Origin: JACCZR01 sp963844805
GTDB taxonomy: Bacteria; Actinomycetota; Thermoleophilia; Solirubrobacterales; Thermoleophilaceae
Reading direction: 5' to 3'
Length of the DNA: 64,000 bases
Assembly (NCBI GenBank): GCA_963844805.1
Contig: CAWJPU010000013.1
Span: 186,001 to 250,000, forward strand
Every line of letters begins with the position of its first letter. The stretch's first letter is position 1. The translations under genes were made by a program, and so were the position numbers. The notes under the pieces are model-generated. The model had not been told where the DNA came from, did not search any database, and saw nothing but the letters and a program-made list of their open reading frames with translations. Below are positions 43,371 to 51,520 of the stretch, piece after piece.

Positions 43371-44591
43371 ATGGATCTCTTCGACAAGGCCCGCAACCAC
43401 GAGCGCCTCGCCCAGCTGAAGGCCGCCCGCGAGCACGACCTGCTCCCCTACTTCCGCCTGCTGGAGGGCCCCGCCGGCCCGGTGGTGGAGATGGAGGGCG
43501 CCGAGCGGATCATGCTCGGCGGCAACAACTACCTCGGCCTCACCCAACACCCCGAGGTGCTGAAGGCGGCGCGGGACGCCCTGGACCGCTACGGCAGCGG
43601 CGTCACCGGCTCACGTTTCATGAACGGCACGCTGCCGATCCACATCGAGCTGGAGCGGGAGATCGCCGACTGGTGCCGGACCGGCGACGCGCTCGTCTTC
43701 ACCGCCGGCTACCTGGCCAACACCGGCTGCATCGCCACGTTGCTCGACCCCGGCGACACCGTGATCTGCGACTCGGGCGATCACGCCTCGATCCTCGACG
43801 CGGTGGCGATGTCCCGAGCCCGGATCCGGCCCTTCCGGCACGGCAAGCTCGACAAGCTCGAGAAGATGCTCCAGCCGCGCCCAGGAGCGACGGCGGCGGG
43901 CTGTTGGTGGTCGTCGACGGCGTCTTCTCCATGGAGGGCGACCTCGCCGACATCCCGGAGATCGCGCGGCTGTGCAAGCGAATACGGCGCGCGGCTGATG
44001 GTCGACGAGGCCCACGGCGTCGGCGTCCTCGGGCGAGCGCGGCACCGGAGCCAGCGAGCTCGCTGGGGCCGAGGACGACGTCGACCTGCGCATGGGCACC
44101 TTCTCCAAGTCGCTGGCCTCGTGCGGCGGCTTCATCGCCGGCGACGCCGACGTGATCGACTTCCTGCGGGTCCAGTCGCGCTCGTTCATGTTCACCGCCT
44201 CGGCGGTGCCGGCGGCAGTCGGTGCCGCTCTGGGCGCGCTGAGGGTGATCCGTTCGCCCGAGGGCGCGGAGCTGATGGCCCGCCTGCTGGACAACGCCGC
44301 CTACCTGCGCAGCGGGCTTCAGGCGCGCGGGTTCGAGGTGCCCGAAGGGGCGTCAGCCCGATCGTGCCGGCGGTGATCGGCGACGACTGGCAGGCGGTGC
44401 TCATGTGGAAGGCCCTCTACGACGCCGGCGTGTACGTCAACGTGGCCCTCTACCCGGCGGTGCCGAGGCGGCGCGCTGCTGCGCACCAGCGTTCCGCGGC
44501 CCACACGCGCGAGCACCTGGACACCGCGCTCGAGCGCTTCGAGCAGGCTCGCGACGGCCTGCCTAGCGTGCCTGAGCCGGTCGCCAGCTAG
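43371..44591 (+). CDS. Alpha-oxoamine synthase, serine palmitoyltransferase-like, frameshifted
   Basis: About 406 residues with indels near 43890, 43980, 44030, 44350 and 44470. PLP fold-type I: MLGGNNYLGLTQHPEVLKAA, YGSGVTGSRFMNGTLPIHIE, CDSGDHASILDAVAMS, VVVDGVFSMEGDLADIPEI, LMVDEAHGVGVLG and the PLP lysine in MGTFSKSLASCGGFIAG. The family condenses an amino acid with an acyl thioester. The SRFMNGTL segment is closer to serine palmitoyltransferases than to KBL (SVRFICGT) or BioF. KBL remains possible. The number of indels makes annotation from the raw sequence unreliable. Confidence 0.78.
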   Translation: MDLFDKARNHERLAQLKAAREHDLLPYFRLLEGPAGPVVEMEGAERIMLGGNNYLGLTQHPEVLKAARDALDRYGSGVTGSRFMNGTLPIHIELEREIADWCRTGDALVFTAGYLANTGCIATLLDPGDTVICDSGDHASILDAVAMSRARIRPFRHGKLDKLEKMLQPRPGATAAGCWWSSTASSPWRATSPTSRRSRGCASEYGARLMVDEAHGVGVLGRARHRSQRARWGRGRRRPAHGHLLQVAGLVRRLHRRRRRRDRLPAGPVALVHVHRLGGAGGSRCRSGRAEGDPFARGRGADGPPAGQRRLPAQRASGARVRGARRGVSPIVPAVIGDDWQAVLMWKALYDAGVYVNVALYPAVPRRRAAAHQRSAAHTREHLDTALERFEQARDGLPSVPEPVAS

Positions 44592-44868
44592 CGCTCCGGC
44601 GCAGCGCGCGCAGCCAGCTGCGGTGCCGGACCTCGTGCTGCTGAGCGGCCCGCAGCCGCAACAGCTCGACGGCCTGCGAGCTGAAGGCGAACGGATCGGC
44701 CACGGCCAGGTCCTCCTCCACGCCGAGGGCGGCGATCGGCTCGCCGCCGGACAGCGCCACCAGCACCTCTCCCGAGGGGGTCCGCTTGGCGTCGAGCTGG
44801 GCCAGGCGCGCGACCGCGTCGGAGTCGGTGGGCGCCGCGTGGCGAATGGTGAGCGAGAGCGGTTGCAT
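44563..44868 (-). CDS. Small GNAT-related hypothetical protein
   Basis: 101 residues, intact. LTIRHAAPTDSDAVARLAQL and GEVLVALSGGEPIAALGVEE look like the first half of a GNAT fold, followed by VADPFAFSSQAVELLRLRAA and a basic tail; the acetyl-CoA loop is missing. The ATG at 44868 has a GGAGG Shine-Dalgarno five bases upstream. Its 3' end overlaps the preceding convergent gene by 29 bases. Shared intergenic region with the CGNR regulator. Confidence 0.6.
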   Translation of the reverse strand: MQPLSLTIRHAAPTDSDAVARLAQLDAKRTPSGEVLVALSGGEPIAALGVEEDLAVADPFAFSSQAVELLRLRAAQQHEVRHRSWLRALRRSASWRPAQAR

Positions 44869-44895
44869 GGTTGCCTCCATAACCGTCATTCGGGT

Positions 44896-44922
44896 ATAGC
44901 CAGAATCATAGCAACCAGCTAT
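44896..44922. promoter_or_regulatory. Triple ATAGC/GCTAT array between divergent genes
   Basis: Two direct ATAGC copies (44896-44900, 44908-44912) and one inverted GCTAT (44918-44922) lie in the AT-rich divergent intergenic region; the last two form an inverted repeat with a five-base gap. A candidate operator for the adjacent CGNR regulator. Confidence 0.45.
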
Positions 44923-44928
44923 CCTGTT

Positions 44929-45513
44929 ATGCAAGTTATGCCAGTCAACGAGACCCAGCCAGAGCGCAAGGCCGCGCCGGGGCGGTTGGAGCTCGTGCGG
45001 GCGTTCGTCAACTCCGTCGACTACTTCGACCAGGAGGAGGACCTCGCGGACCCCGAGGCGCTGGGGCGCTGGCTGGTCGAGCGGGGCCTGCTGGACGCCG
45101 GGCACCACCCCTCCGAGGCGGAGTTCCGGCGGGCGATCGACGTCCGCGAGGGCCTGCGCGCGGTGCTGCTCTCCCACAACGGCGGAGAGCTCGACAGGGA
45201 GGCCGTGGAGCGCCTGGACCGCGTTGCGGACGTGCGGCCCTCAGCGTGCGCTTCTCCCCGGAGCCGGGCCTCCAGGCGCGCTCAGAGGGGGTTGACGGCG
45301 CCCTGGCCCGGCTGCTGGCCGTGGTGGCGGATGCGCGGGCCGAGCGGCAACTGGCGGCGCATGAAGGCCTGCGCGCACGACCCCTGCGCCTGGGCCTTCT
45401 ACGACCAGTCCAAGAACCGCTCCAAGCGCTGGTGTCGCATGGAGACCTGCGGCAACATCGAGAAGGCCCGCGCCCACCGGGCGCGCCACGCGCCGGCTAG
45501 GCCGCGGCGCTGA
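44929..45513 (+). CDS. CGNR zinc-finger (ABATE-type) regulator, frameshifted
   Basis: About 190 residues with shifts near 45235 and 45360. The N-terminal stress-regulator domain reads LELVRAFVNSVDYFDQEEDL, ALGRWLVERGLLDAG, RRAIDVREGLRAVLLSHNGG. The C-terminal treble-clef finger has ACAHDPCAWAFYDQSKNRSK and RWCRMETCGNIEKARAHRAR, where the usual CGNR is CGNI. The family are DNA-binding regulators. The ATG at 44929 or 44938 starts it; an array of GCTAT sites precedes it. Confidence 0.8.
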   Translation: MQVMPVNETQPERKAAPGRLELVRAFVNSVDYFDQEEDLADPEALGRWLVERGLLDAGHHPSEAEFRRAIDVREGLRAVLLSHNGGELDREAVERLDRVADVRPSACASPRSRASRRAQRGLTAPWPGCWPWWRMRGPSGNWRRMKACAHDPCAWAFYDQSKNRSKRWCRMETCGNIEKARAHRARHAPARPRR

Positions 45514-46005
45514 CTCCTCGCGCAGCCAGCGCGCCACTTCGTCGCGTGCTCGGCGGGCTCGGGCACCGGATGGAAGACGTGCACTACCCGCGCGTGGCGG
45601 ACCACCAGGGTGAGCCGCTCGTAGGCTCCTGCCGTCGGCGGTGAAGGGGGCAGCCGAGCGCCTCCCCCAGCAGTTGGTGGGGGTCCGAGAGCAGCGCGAA
45701 AGTCAGCCCCAGCCGCTCCACGGCCTCGCGCTGCGACTCGGGGCCCTGGCCGGAGATGCCGAAGACCTCCGCCCCCAGCGCGGCGAGGTCGTCCCGCCGG
45801 TCGCGAAAGCCGCAGGCCTCGGGAGTGCAGCCGCGGGCCCCGGGGATCTCGTCCCAGCCCTCGGGCAGGTCCACGCCCGGCTGGGCGGTCATCGGGTACA
45901 GGTAGAGCACGGCCCACGGGTGCCCACCGCCGTCAGGTCCACCCCGTGGCCGGTGGTCGCCGTCAGCCGCAGAGGCGGCACGGGCAGTCCGATCAGGTGC
46001 TCCAT
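45498..46005 (-). CDS. Peroxiredoxin/redoxin-like protein, frameshifted
   Basis: About 168 residues with shifts near 45925 and 45640. MEHLIGLPVPPLRLTATTG, then WAVLYLYPMTAQPGVDLPEG, WDEIPGARGCTPEACGFRDR with the probable peroxidatic and resolving Cys, and EVFGISGQGPESQREAVERL, LTFALLSDPHQLLGEALG. This is the BCP/Prx-like redoxin group reducing peroxides via thioredoxin. The ATG shares a base with the pyruvate kinase stop (TGATG). The exact 3' end is uncertain and overlaps the CGNR gene. Confidence 0.75.
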
Positions 46006-47418
46006 CACTCGACCGTGTGAATCTTGAACAGGTTCGTCCCGCCGCTGCGGCCCGCGGGCAGCCCGGCGGTGATCCCGATGGTGTCCCCCACCGCCGCGAG
46101 GCCTGGTCCTTGGCCGCCTGGGCGCAGCGGTCGATCAGGTCGGCGGTGTGCTGGGGCTCCTCGTTCAGCGCGGCCTGGACCCCCCACAGCAGGCAGCACT
46201 GGCGCACGACGTCGCGGGTGCATCGACAGCGCCAGCACCGGGGCACGGGGACGGTAGGAGGAGATCAGGCGGACCGTCGTGCCCGTCCGGGTGGGCGAGA
46301 CGATCGCCTTCAGCCCCAGCTGGTAGACGGCCCCCACCGCCCCGAAGGAGATCGCGTGGTACTGGTTGTTGGCCTGCGGGCCGCGCTCGGCCAGCCAGCG
46401 GCCGTAGGGCAGCTCGCGCTCGGTGGTCTCGGCGATCGAGGCCATCATCTCCACCGCCTCGACCGGGTACTTGCCCGACGGCGGTCTCCTGGGACAGCAT
46501 CACCGCGTCGGTGCCGTCGAAGATCGCGTTCGCCACGTCGGCCACCTCGGCGCGCGTGGGCCGGCTGGACTGCACCATCGACTCGAGCATCTGGGTGGCG
46601 GTGATCGTGGGCGTCGCCTGCCGGCCGGCCATGGCCAGGATCCGCTTCTGGACCAGCGGCACCTCCTCGATCGGCAGCTCGATGCCCAGGTCGCCGCGGG
46701 CGATCATGACGCCGTCGGCGTGCTCGACGATCTCCTCGGCGTTGGCGGCGGCCTGCGGCTTCTCGATCTTGGCGATCAGGGGCAGCTCGCGGCCCCGGGC
46801 CCGCAGGTGCTCGCGCACCGGCTCCAGGTCCTCGCGGCGGCGCACGAAGGACAGGGCGAGGAAGTCCAGCCCCATGTCCAGCCCGGCGTCCACCAGCGCC
46901 AGGTCGTCCTCGGAGACGGCGGGCAGCGACACCGTCAGGTTGGGGAGGTTGATCCCCTGCCGGGAGGCCACGCTGCCGCCCACCTCCACCTCGGTGTTCA
47001 CCTCGCCGTCGGTCACGCCCTTGATCCGCAGCCGTACCGCGCCGTCGGCGAGGTAGGCGACGTCGCCCTCGTCGACCAGCTCGCCCAGGCCCTTCCAGGC
47101 CACCGGCAGGCGCTCGGCCGTGCCCTCGGTCTGGTCCTGGCTGAGGGTCACGCCGGTCCCCCGCCCCAGCTCCGCGACCCCGCCCGCCACGGGCCCCAGC
47201 CGCAGCTTGGGGCCGGGCAGGTCGCCCAGGATCGCGACCACCCGGCCGACCTTCTCGGAGGCCGCCCGGATGCGGGCGGCCGTCTCCGCGTGCTCGTCCG
47301 GATCGCCGTGCGCGAAGTTCAGCCGGGCCACGTCCATTCCGGCGGCGACGATGCGCTCCAGCACCTCCGGATCCCTCGAGGCAGGACCGATCGTGGCCAC
47401 GATCTTGGTGGAGCGCAT
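46005..47418 (-). CDS. pyk: Pyruvate kinase, frameshifted
   Basis: About 470 residues with shifts near 46485, 46215 and 46100. Glycolytic PEP + ADP to pyruvate + ATP. STKIVATIGPASRDPEVLER, GMDVARLNFAHGD, LGDLPGPKLRLG, the K-containing active-site signature PLIAKIEKPQAAANAEEIVE, GVMIARGDLGIELPIEEVP, TPTITATQMLESM and FDGTDAVMLSQETAVGKYPV. The C-terminal domain ends GTNLFKIHTVE. TAGGGT lies eight bases before the ATG. Tight overlap with the redoxin gene indicates an operon. Confidence 0.92.
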
Positions 47419-47476
47419 CGCGCCGGACCCTACTCCCGAAAACCCCGCTCTTAGCGGCGGGGTGGTGAATTTCCTG

Positions 47477-47508
47477 TTGACGCGCCGGGGGGGGCTGTTC
47501 TTTAGTGT
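47477..47508 (+). promoter_or_regulatory. Sigma-70-type promoter upstream of mIHF
   Basis: TTGACG (47477-47482) is followed after 18 bases by TTTAGT (47501-47506), close to the housekeeping consensus. It would give a leader of about 165 bases before the integration host factor gene, unlike the leaderless genes elsewhere in the window. Confidence 0.55.
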
Positions 47509-47680
47509 CCGAGGTCCCGGCGGGTTGGCACGGAACCGAAGGCAAGGCCTAAGGTGACGGCGTCGGCTCGACGTAGATCGCGCCCGCTTCCGTCCCTTGT
47601 CCCGGACCCTGCGAGCCGTCGGACGCCAAGGGAACTGCATCGGAAAACGCAAGTTCGCACGGTGAGTGCGGGGAGGTTGG

Positions 47681-48055
47681 ATGGGCGATATGGCCACGGT
47701 CGATGCTGGGCAGCAACACCTGAAGGCACTCGAGCACGCGAACCGGGTGAGGCTGGCCCGGGCAGAGCTGAAGCGAAGCGTCCGCGCGGGGGCGGTCAGC
47801 GTCTCTGAGGTCATACTGAGTTGTCCGTGGGAAGCACATCGCATGGAGGTGATGGACCTCGTGACGAGTCAGAAGCGCTGGGGACGCGAGCGCTGCCGCC
47901 GGCTGTTGATGCCGGTGGGAATCCCGGAGAACAAGCACATCGGAACGCTGACCGAGCGTCAGCGCACCGCTCTGACGGAGGGCCTGGCCGCCCGTTGCGC
48001 AGAGCGAAGCGGTAGCCGCGGCACCTCGTCCGCGAGGGTCCTCAGCGCCGCTTGA
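47681..48055 (+). CDS. Actinobacterial-type integration host factor (mIHF-like)
   Basis: 124 residues, intact. The mIHF pattern is recognisable: LEHANRVRLARAELKRSVRA, GAVSVSEVILSCPWEAHRME, VMDLVTSQKRWGRERCRRLL, then the helix-two-turn-helix-like PVGIPENKHIGTLTERQRTA. mIHF is a nucleoid protein unrelated to E. coli IHF that bends DNA and aids lambda-Int-type recombination. A GGGAGG Shine-Dalgarno precedes ATG 47681; ATG 47690 is an alternative. The C-terminal tail (AERSGSRGTSSARVLSAA) is longer than usual. Its stop abuts the convergent VOC stop. Confidence 0.8.
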   Translation: MGDMATVDAGQQHLKALEHANRVRLARAELKRSVRAGAVSVSEVILSCPWEAHRMEVMDLVTSQKRWGRERCRRLLMPVGIPENKHIGTLTERQRTALTEGLAARCAERSGSRGTSSARVLSAA

Positions 48056-48541
48056 TCATCCGCCCACGGCACGGTGGCCGAGCTGCTCGAGCGGCTCGTC
48101 CACCGTGACGCCGGGCCCCAGCGTCGCGAGCTCGAGGATGTGCCCATCGGGGTCGCGCAGGTAGATCGACCGGAAGTAGGTCCGGTCGAGGACAGCGGTG
48201 CACTCGACGCCGCGGGACTCCAGGTAGGCCCGCCAGGCCTCCAGCTCCTCGTCGGTGCCCACCGAGAAGGCGATGTGGTGGGTGGAGCCCACCCCGACCG
48301 TCCCCTCGTCCAGCTGCGGGTACTCGAGGCAGGTGATCATCGTCCCGGGCCGGCCCTGCTCGTCGCCGAAGAACAGGTGCCGGGCCGAGCGGTCGTCCTC
48401 GTTGACCGTCTGCTTGACCAGCCGCAGGCCAAGCACGTTGCGGTAGAAGTCCACCGAGCGCCGCACGTCCTTGACGATCAGGGTCACGTGGTGGAGGCCG
48501 CCGAGGGCGAGGCGACGCTGCTGGGCGGCTGATGCCTCCAC
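48056..48541 (-). CDS. VOC superfamily (glyoxalase/ring-cleaving dioxygenase-like) protein
   Basis: 161 residues, intact. VOC pattern: LGGLHHVTLIVKDVRRSVDF with metal-ligand His, YRNVLGLRLVKQTVNEDD, then STHHIAFSVGTDEELEAWRA and RSIYLRDPDGHILELATLGP with metal-ligand Glu. It resembles the first half of MhqO/LinE-type dioxygenase-like proteins. Substrate unknown. GTG 48541 has TAGGAT nine bases upstream, the TAG being the stop of the preceding gene. Confidence 0.82.
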   Translation of the reverse strand: MEASAAQQRRLALGGLHHVTLIVKDVRRSVDFYRNVLGLRLVKQTVNEDDRSARHLFFGDEQGRPGTMITCLEYPQLDEGTVGVGSTHHIAFSVGTDEELEAWRAYLESRGVECTAVLDRTYFRSIYLRDPDGHILELATLGPGVTVDEPLEQLGHRAVGG

Positions 48542-48553
48542 GGGGGGCCGATC

Positions 48554-48938
48554 CTAGAAGCCGAGGCCCGTGGGGACCGGGCTCGAGCCGGAGAAGAGGA
48601 AGAACCAGAGGGCGAACCCGATGATCGCCACCCCGGCACTGACGGTCATGGTCGCCTCGAGCGCCGTGTTGCCGTGGTCCTCCAAGCCCGCGCCGCTCGC
48701 GCAGCTCGGCGTGCAGGCGGTTGAGCCGCCCCAACAGGAAAACCAGCACCGCGATGCTCAGGATCGAGCCGGCGAACATCACGGCCAGCGCGGTGCCGAG
48801 CGAGTTGGTGGCGCCCTGGACCTGGGAGCCGACGTACAGCCAGCCGAGCGGCACCCCCACCCATAGGCCGATGCCGCCCACGAACATGATCACCACCAGC
48901 ACCAGGCCGCTGCCGCCCGTGCGCAGGAGGTCGCGCAT
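48554..48938 (-). CDS. Small membrane protein with three helices, frameshifted
   Basis: About 128 residues. GGSGLVLVVIMFVGGIGLWV, NSLGTALAVMFAGSILSIAV with LVFLLGRLNRLHAELRERR, then after an indel near 48700 EDHGNTALEATMTVSAGVAI and GFALWFFLFSGSSPVPTGLG. No family recognised; it precedes the VOC gene by 13 bases and is probably co-transcribed. Confidence 0.6.
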
Positions 48939-48946
48939 GCCCTAGC

Positions 48947-48984
48947 GACGGAGCGCAGGCCGGGCGTTGGCCGGCCGAGCACCG
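48947..48984 (+). repeat. Dispersed intergenic repeat, family 1 (copy 2)
   Basis: Reads GACGGAGCGCAGGCCGGGCG then TTGGCCGGCCGAGCACCG, nearly identical to 58874-58911 (only CC replaces TT). It lies between two same-strand genes and is self-complementary around GGCCGG/CCGGCC. Confidence 0.75.
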
Positions 48985-48997
48985 CTCGCTCGGTCGA

Positions 48998-49516
48998 TCA
49001 CCGGAAGCTGAGGCCGCCCGAGCGGCGCCGGAACAGCTGGCGCAGGCCGTAGAAGGCCGCGCCGAACACCAGCGCCCCGATGATGACCAGCACGCCGAGC
49101 GTCTTGGGCCCCGGGCCGATGGCGAGCACGGTGACCACCGCGAACGCCGCCGCCCCCGCGAGGATCGTCGAATGCGACCGAAAGCCCGCCAGGTGCTCGC
49201 GCACGGCCAGCTCCAGGCCGCCCAGGGCCGCGATCACCAGGCCCGCCGCGATGCGCTGGTTGCGGGCGTCGCCGTCCGAGAGGGCGCCCCAGACGATCAC
49301 GACGATTCCCAGCAGCACCACGAGCTCGGACAGCGGGAAGCTGCCCCACGGCGGCTTGGGACGCTCGTCGATCCCGGGCCGGCCGGCGCGCCGGCGCGCG
49401 GGCGGCTTGGACTTGCCGGCCGCGGCCGCCTCGGCCCGGCGCTCGCGCCGCGCGGCATCGCGCTCGGCGCGCGAGCCCAGCTCCTCCGCCGCGCGCTTGC
49501 GGCTTCGCTTACCCAT
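48998..49516 (-). CDS. Membrane protein with basic N-terminal extension
   Basis: 172 residues, intact. A highly charged first 50 residues (KRSRKRAAEELGSRAERDAA) precede four hydrophobic helices: LSELVVLLGIVVIVWGALSD, IAAGLVIAALGGLELAVREH, STILAGAAAFAVVTVLAIG and LGVLVIIGALVFGAAFYGLR. No family recognised; typical of uncharacterised actinobacterial membrane proteins. Confidence 0.65.
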   Translation of the reverse strand: MGKRSRKRAAEELGSRAERDAARRERRAEAAAAGKSKPPARRRAGRPGIDERPKPPWGSFPLSELVVLLGIVVIVWGALSDGDARNQRIAAGLVIAALGGLELAVREHLAGFRSHSTILAGAAAFAVVTVLAIGPGPKTLGVLVIIGALVFGAAFYGLRQLFRRRSGGLSFR

Positions 49517-49541
49517 CCGCGGGAACGACCAACGCGGGGCC

Positions 49542-49597
49542 GCGTCCTCGGTCGCTCGCCTGCTCAGCAGGCATCGCTCCCTGCGTCCTCGCCACGC
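49542..49597 (-). repeat. Dispersed intergenic repeat, family 2 (copy 1)
   Basis: On the minus strand it reads GGACGCAGGGAGCGATGCCT, GCTGAGCAGGCGAGC, CCGAGGACGC. The same blocks occur at 55836-55893. The centre (CCTGCTGAGCAGG) is a hairpin. It lies between two genes. Confidence 0.65.
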
Positions 49598-49606
49598 GGG
49601 GTCGTC

Positions 49607-50092
49607 TCACGGATGTTCGGTGGCTAAGGGGCAGCCGGACGAGATGCGGACGCGCCACCAGCTCAGCAGCATCCCGAGCAGGCCCCAGCGCGGGCGGACG
49701 TGCCAGTGCTTGCAGCCGGGCTCGCCGATGTCCTCGTTGGAGACCCTGACCCACTTGTGCCTCTCGGGATCGAGGAGCATCTCCTCGATCCGGCGCCGGT
49801 GCTGCTCCTCGACGTAGGTGCGGTCGCTGAGCGCGCGGCGGGCGCGGGTGAGGCGCTCCGCCAGGTCGTCGCGCAGGTTCTCCAGCTCGGCCAGCGACAG
49901 CATCCGCGGGCCGCCCCGCGAGGGCACCGACCACTCGAAGCCCTTGCGCGGCCACGTGGAGCAGAACAGCTGCGAGAGCTCGTCCTCCAAGCGCGCGATC
50001 TGATCGAGCAGCGTCCGCCGCGCGGGGCGCTCGTCGGGCGCCGTGCCCGGGACGACGGCGGGATGGAGTGGCTGTAGGACCGTGTCGGGCAC
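49607..50092 (-). CDS. Conserved hypothetical protein
   Basis: 161 residues, intact. A helical middle region (LLDQIARLEDELSQLFCSTW, LAELENLRDDLAERLTRARR) and a C-terminal block VRVSNEDIGEPGCKHWHVRP followed by RWGLLGMLLSWWRVRISSGC, with a CKHWH that could bind metal. GTG start after a GGGAG Shine-Dalgarno. No domain family recognised; this C-terminal block looks strongly constrained. Confidence 0.65.
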   Translation of the reverse strand: MPDTVLQPLHPAVVPGTAPDERPARRTLLDQIARLEDELSQLFCSTWPRKGFEWSVPSRGGPRMLSLAELENLRDDLAERLTRARRALSDRTYVEEQHRRRIEEMLLDPERHKWVRVSNEDIGEPGCKHWHVRPRWGLLGMLLSWWRVRISSGCPLATEHP

Positions 50093-50132
50093 CGGAAAAT
50101 CTCCCTACGACGAGTGATGCGCAGGGTAGCGG

Positions 50133-50780
50133 CTATCCGTGCGCCGTCAAAACGTCTGCCGCGGTCCACAGGGCCTCCTCGACGGAGATCGCCGGCACCC
50201 CCTTCACCCGCAGCGCGACCAGCACCATTCGCCGGGTCCGCCTCGTCACCCCGCGCTCCTCGGCTATCTCCCCGAACAGCACCGAGAGCGGCCGGTCCTC
50301 GTCGGCCACCACGATCTGGCGCGCCGACAGTGGCCGGCCGCCCCCGCCCAGCTTCTCGCCGGGCCGCGACAGGCGGAGCCCCACCTGCGTGCCGACCAAG
50401 TCGGCGTCGAACGCGATCACCGGGACACCCGTCTCCACGGTGGCGATCACCAGGGCGTCATCGAGCAGGTTCTGGCTGCGCAGCCCTCCCCACTCCAGCC
50501 GCTCGACCGCGATCCGCTCGACGGGCGTGCGGTCGGAGTCGGGGTCCACCCCCACCTGGCGGAAGAACACGCGGTAGGCCCAGGGCACGGGGTCCTGGCG
50601 CATGTGGACCACTTTCGAGCCGGTGAAGCGGTCGCTGAGGGCGCGCAGGCGCTCGCGCACCGCGAGCGGGCTGCGCCCCGAGCGCGCCTCCACCCGCACG
50701 CAGTCCACACCGAGCTCCGGAAACTCCTCGGCCAGCTCGGCGTCCACCCAGCCGGCGGTCATCTCCGGCTCGGCGCTCAC
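50133..50780 (-). CDS. Free-standing B3/4 (tRNA-editing-like) domain protein
   Basis: 215 residues, intact. The B3/4 fold of phenylalanyl-tRNA synthetase beta is recognisable from MRQDPVPWAYRVFFRQVGVD, PDSDRTPVERIAVERLEWG, GLRSQNLLDDALVIATVETG, VPVIAFDADLVGTQVGLRLS and RMVLVALRVKGVPAISVEEA, then LWTAADVL. In PheRS this fold hydrolyses misacylated tRNA; free-standing copies are widespread with undefined roles. The GTG start overlaps the redoxin-like gene stop by three bases. Confidence 0.8.
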   Translation of the reverse strand: MSAEPEMTAGWVDAELAEEFPELGVDCVRVEARSGRSPLAVRERLRALSDRFTGSKVVHMRQDPVPWAYRVFFRQVGVDPDSDRTPVERIAVERLEWGGLRSQNLLDDALVIATVETGVPVIAFDADLVGTQVGLRLSRPGEKLGGGGRPLSARQIVVADEDRPLSVLFGEIAEERGVTRRTRRMVLVALRVKGVPAISVEEALWTAADVLTAHG

Positions 50781-51520
50781 GACGAGATGCGACGCACCCG
50801 CTCGCGCAGCTGCTGCTCGGTCAGGTTCCCGAGGCTGGTGTCGCGCACCTTGCCCTGCTTGTCCGAGAACACGGTTGTCGGGCATACGCCCACCCCGTAG
50901 AGGTTGGTGACCGCGCCGTCGGGGTCGAGCCCGACGGGCAGGTTCCAGCCCCTCCGGCGGACGATCTGGACCGCCTCGTCGCGCTCCAGCCCGCTCAGCA
51001 CCACCGCGAAGGCCACGCCGGGGAACTCGCGCCGCATGCGCTCGACGCGGTCCACCTGGGGCTCGCAGTCGGTGCCCTCGGTGACCACGAAGGTCAGCAC
51101 CGCAGGGCGCTCTCGGAGCTTGCACGAGTTGAGCACCTGGGCGCTGCGCACGTCGCAGGCCAGGATCTTGCCCGCCTCTTCGGGACACGGGGTGCGTTGG
51201 CATACGTTGGCGTCGCCGATCAGCGACCCGGAGGCCAGCGGCGCCGCGAAGGCCGCCAGCGTGGTGCCGGTGGCCGGGCCGCGCACGCCCTCCCCTCTGT
51301 TGGGCTCTGCGGTCGTGAAGTAGAGCGCCACGATCCCCATGAACAACAGGATCCCGACCGCCCATGCGTACTTGTTCGCGGGTCGCGCGGGCTGGGGCGG
51401 GCGCGGTGGCTCCTCGGGGTCGACGCGGTCGCGCTCGGCGAGCTCGTCGCCGATCGCCTCCGCCCGGCTCTTCTTGCGCGGGCCCTCCCCGAGGTCCGCG
51501 AACGGATCGTCGTCAGGCAC
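50777..51520 (-). CDS. Membrane-anchored thioredoxin-fold (TlpA/redoxin-like) protein lacking CxxC
   Basis: 247 residues, intact. A charged cytosolic N-terminus, one membrane helix (YAWAVGILLFMGIVALYFTT), then an external thioredoxin-like domain: RPAVLTFVVTEGTDCEPQVD, VERMRREFPGVAFAVVLSGL, GLDPDGAVTNLYGVGVCPTT with the cis-Pro region. The canonical CxxC is reduced to a single Cys in GTDCEP, with other Cys in NVCQRTPCPE and DVRSAQVLNSC. It overlaps MMPL by eight bases. Likely an exported redox or chaperone partner; catalytic activity uncertain. Confidence 0.72.
   Translation of the reverse strand: MPDDDPFADLGEGPRKKSRAEAIGDELAERDRVDPEEPPRPPQPARPANKYAWAVGILLFMGIVALYFTTAEPNRGEGVRGPATGTTLAAFAAPLASGSLIGDANVCQRTPCPEEAGKILACDVRSAQVLNSCKLRERPAVLTFVVTEGTDCEPQVDRVERMRREFPGVAFAVVLSGLERDEAVQIVRRRGWNLPVGLDPDGAVTNLYGVGVCPTTVFSDKQGKVRDTSLGNLTEQQLRERVRRISS

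Noticed and set aside
46005..47418. Pyruvate kinase and neighbours as pseudogenes
   Set aside because: All catalytic blocks are intact and the frames rejoin; a core glycolytic enzyme disabled by three separate single-base indels is less likely than sequence error.
50133..51365. A 410-residue protein covering the redoxin-like and B3/4 genes
   Set aside because: Its first half is antiframe to the intact redoxin-like gene; the B3/4 protein starts at the GTG at 50780.
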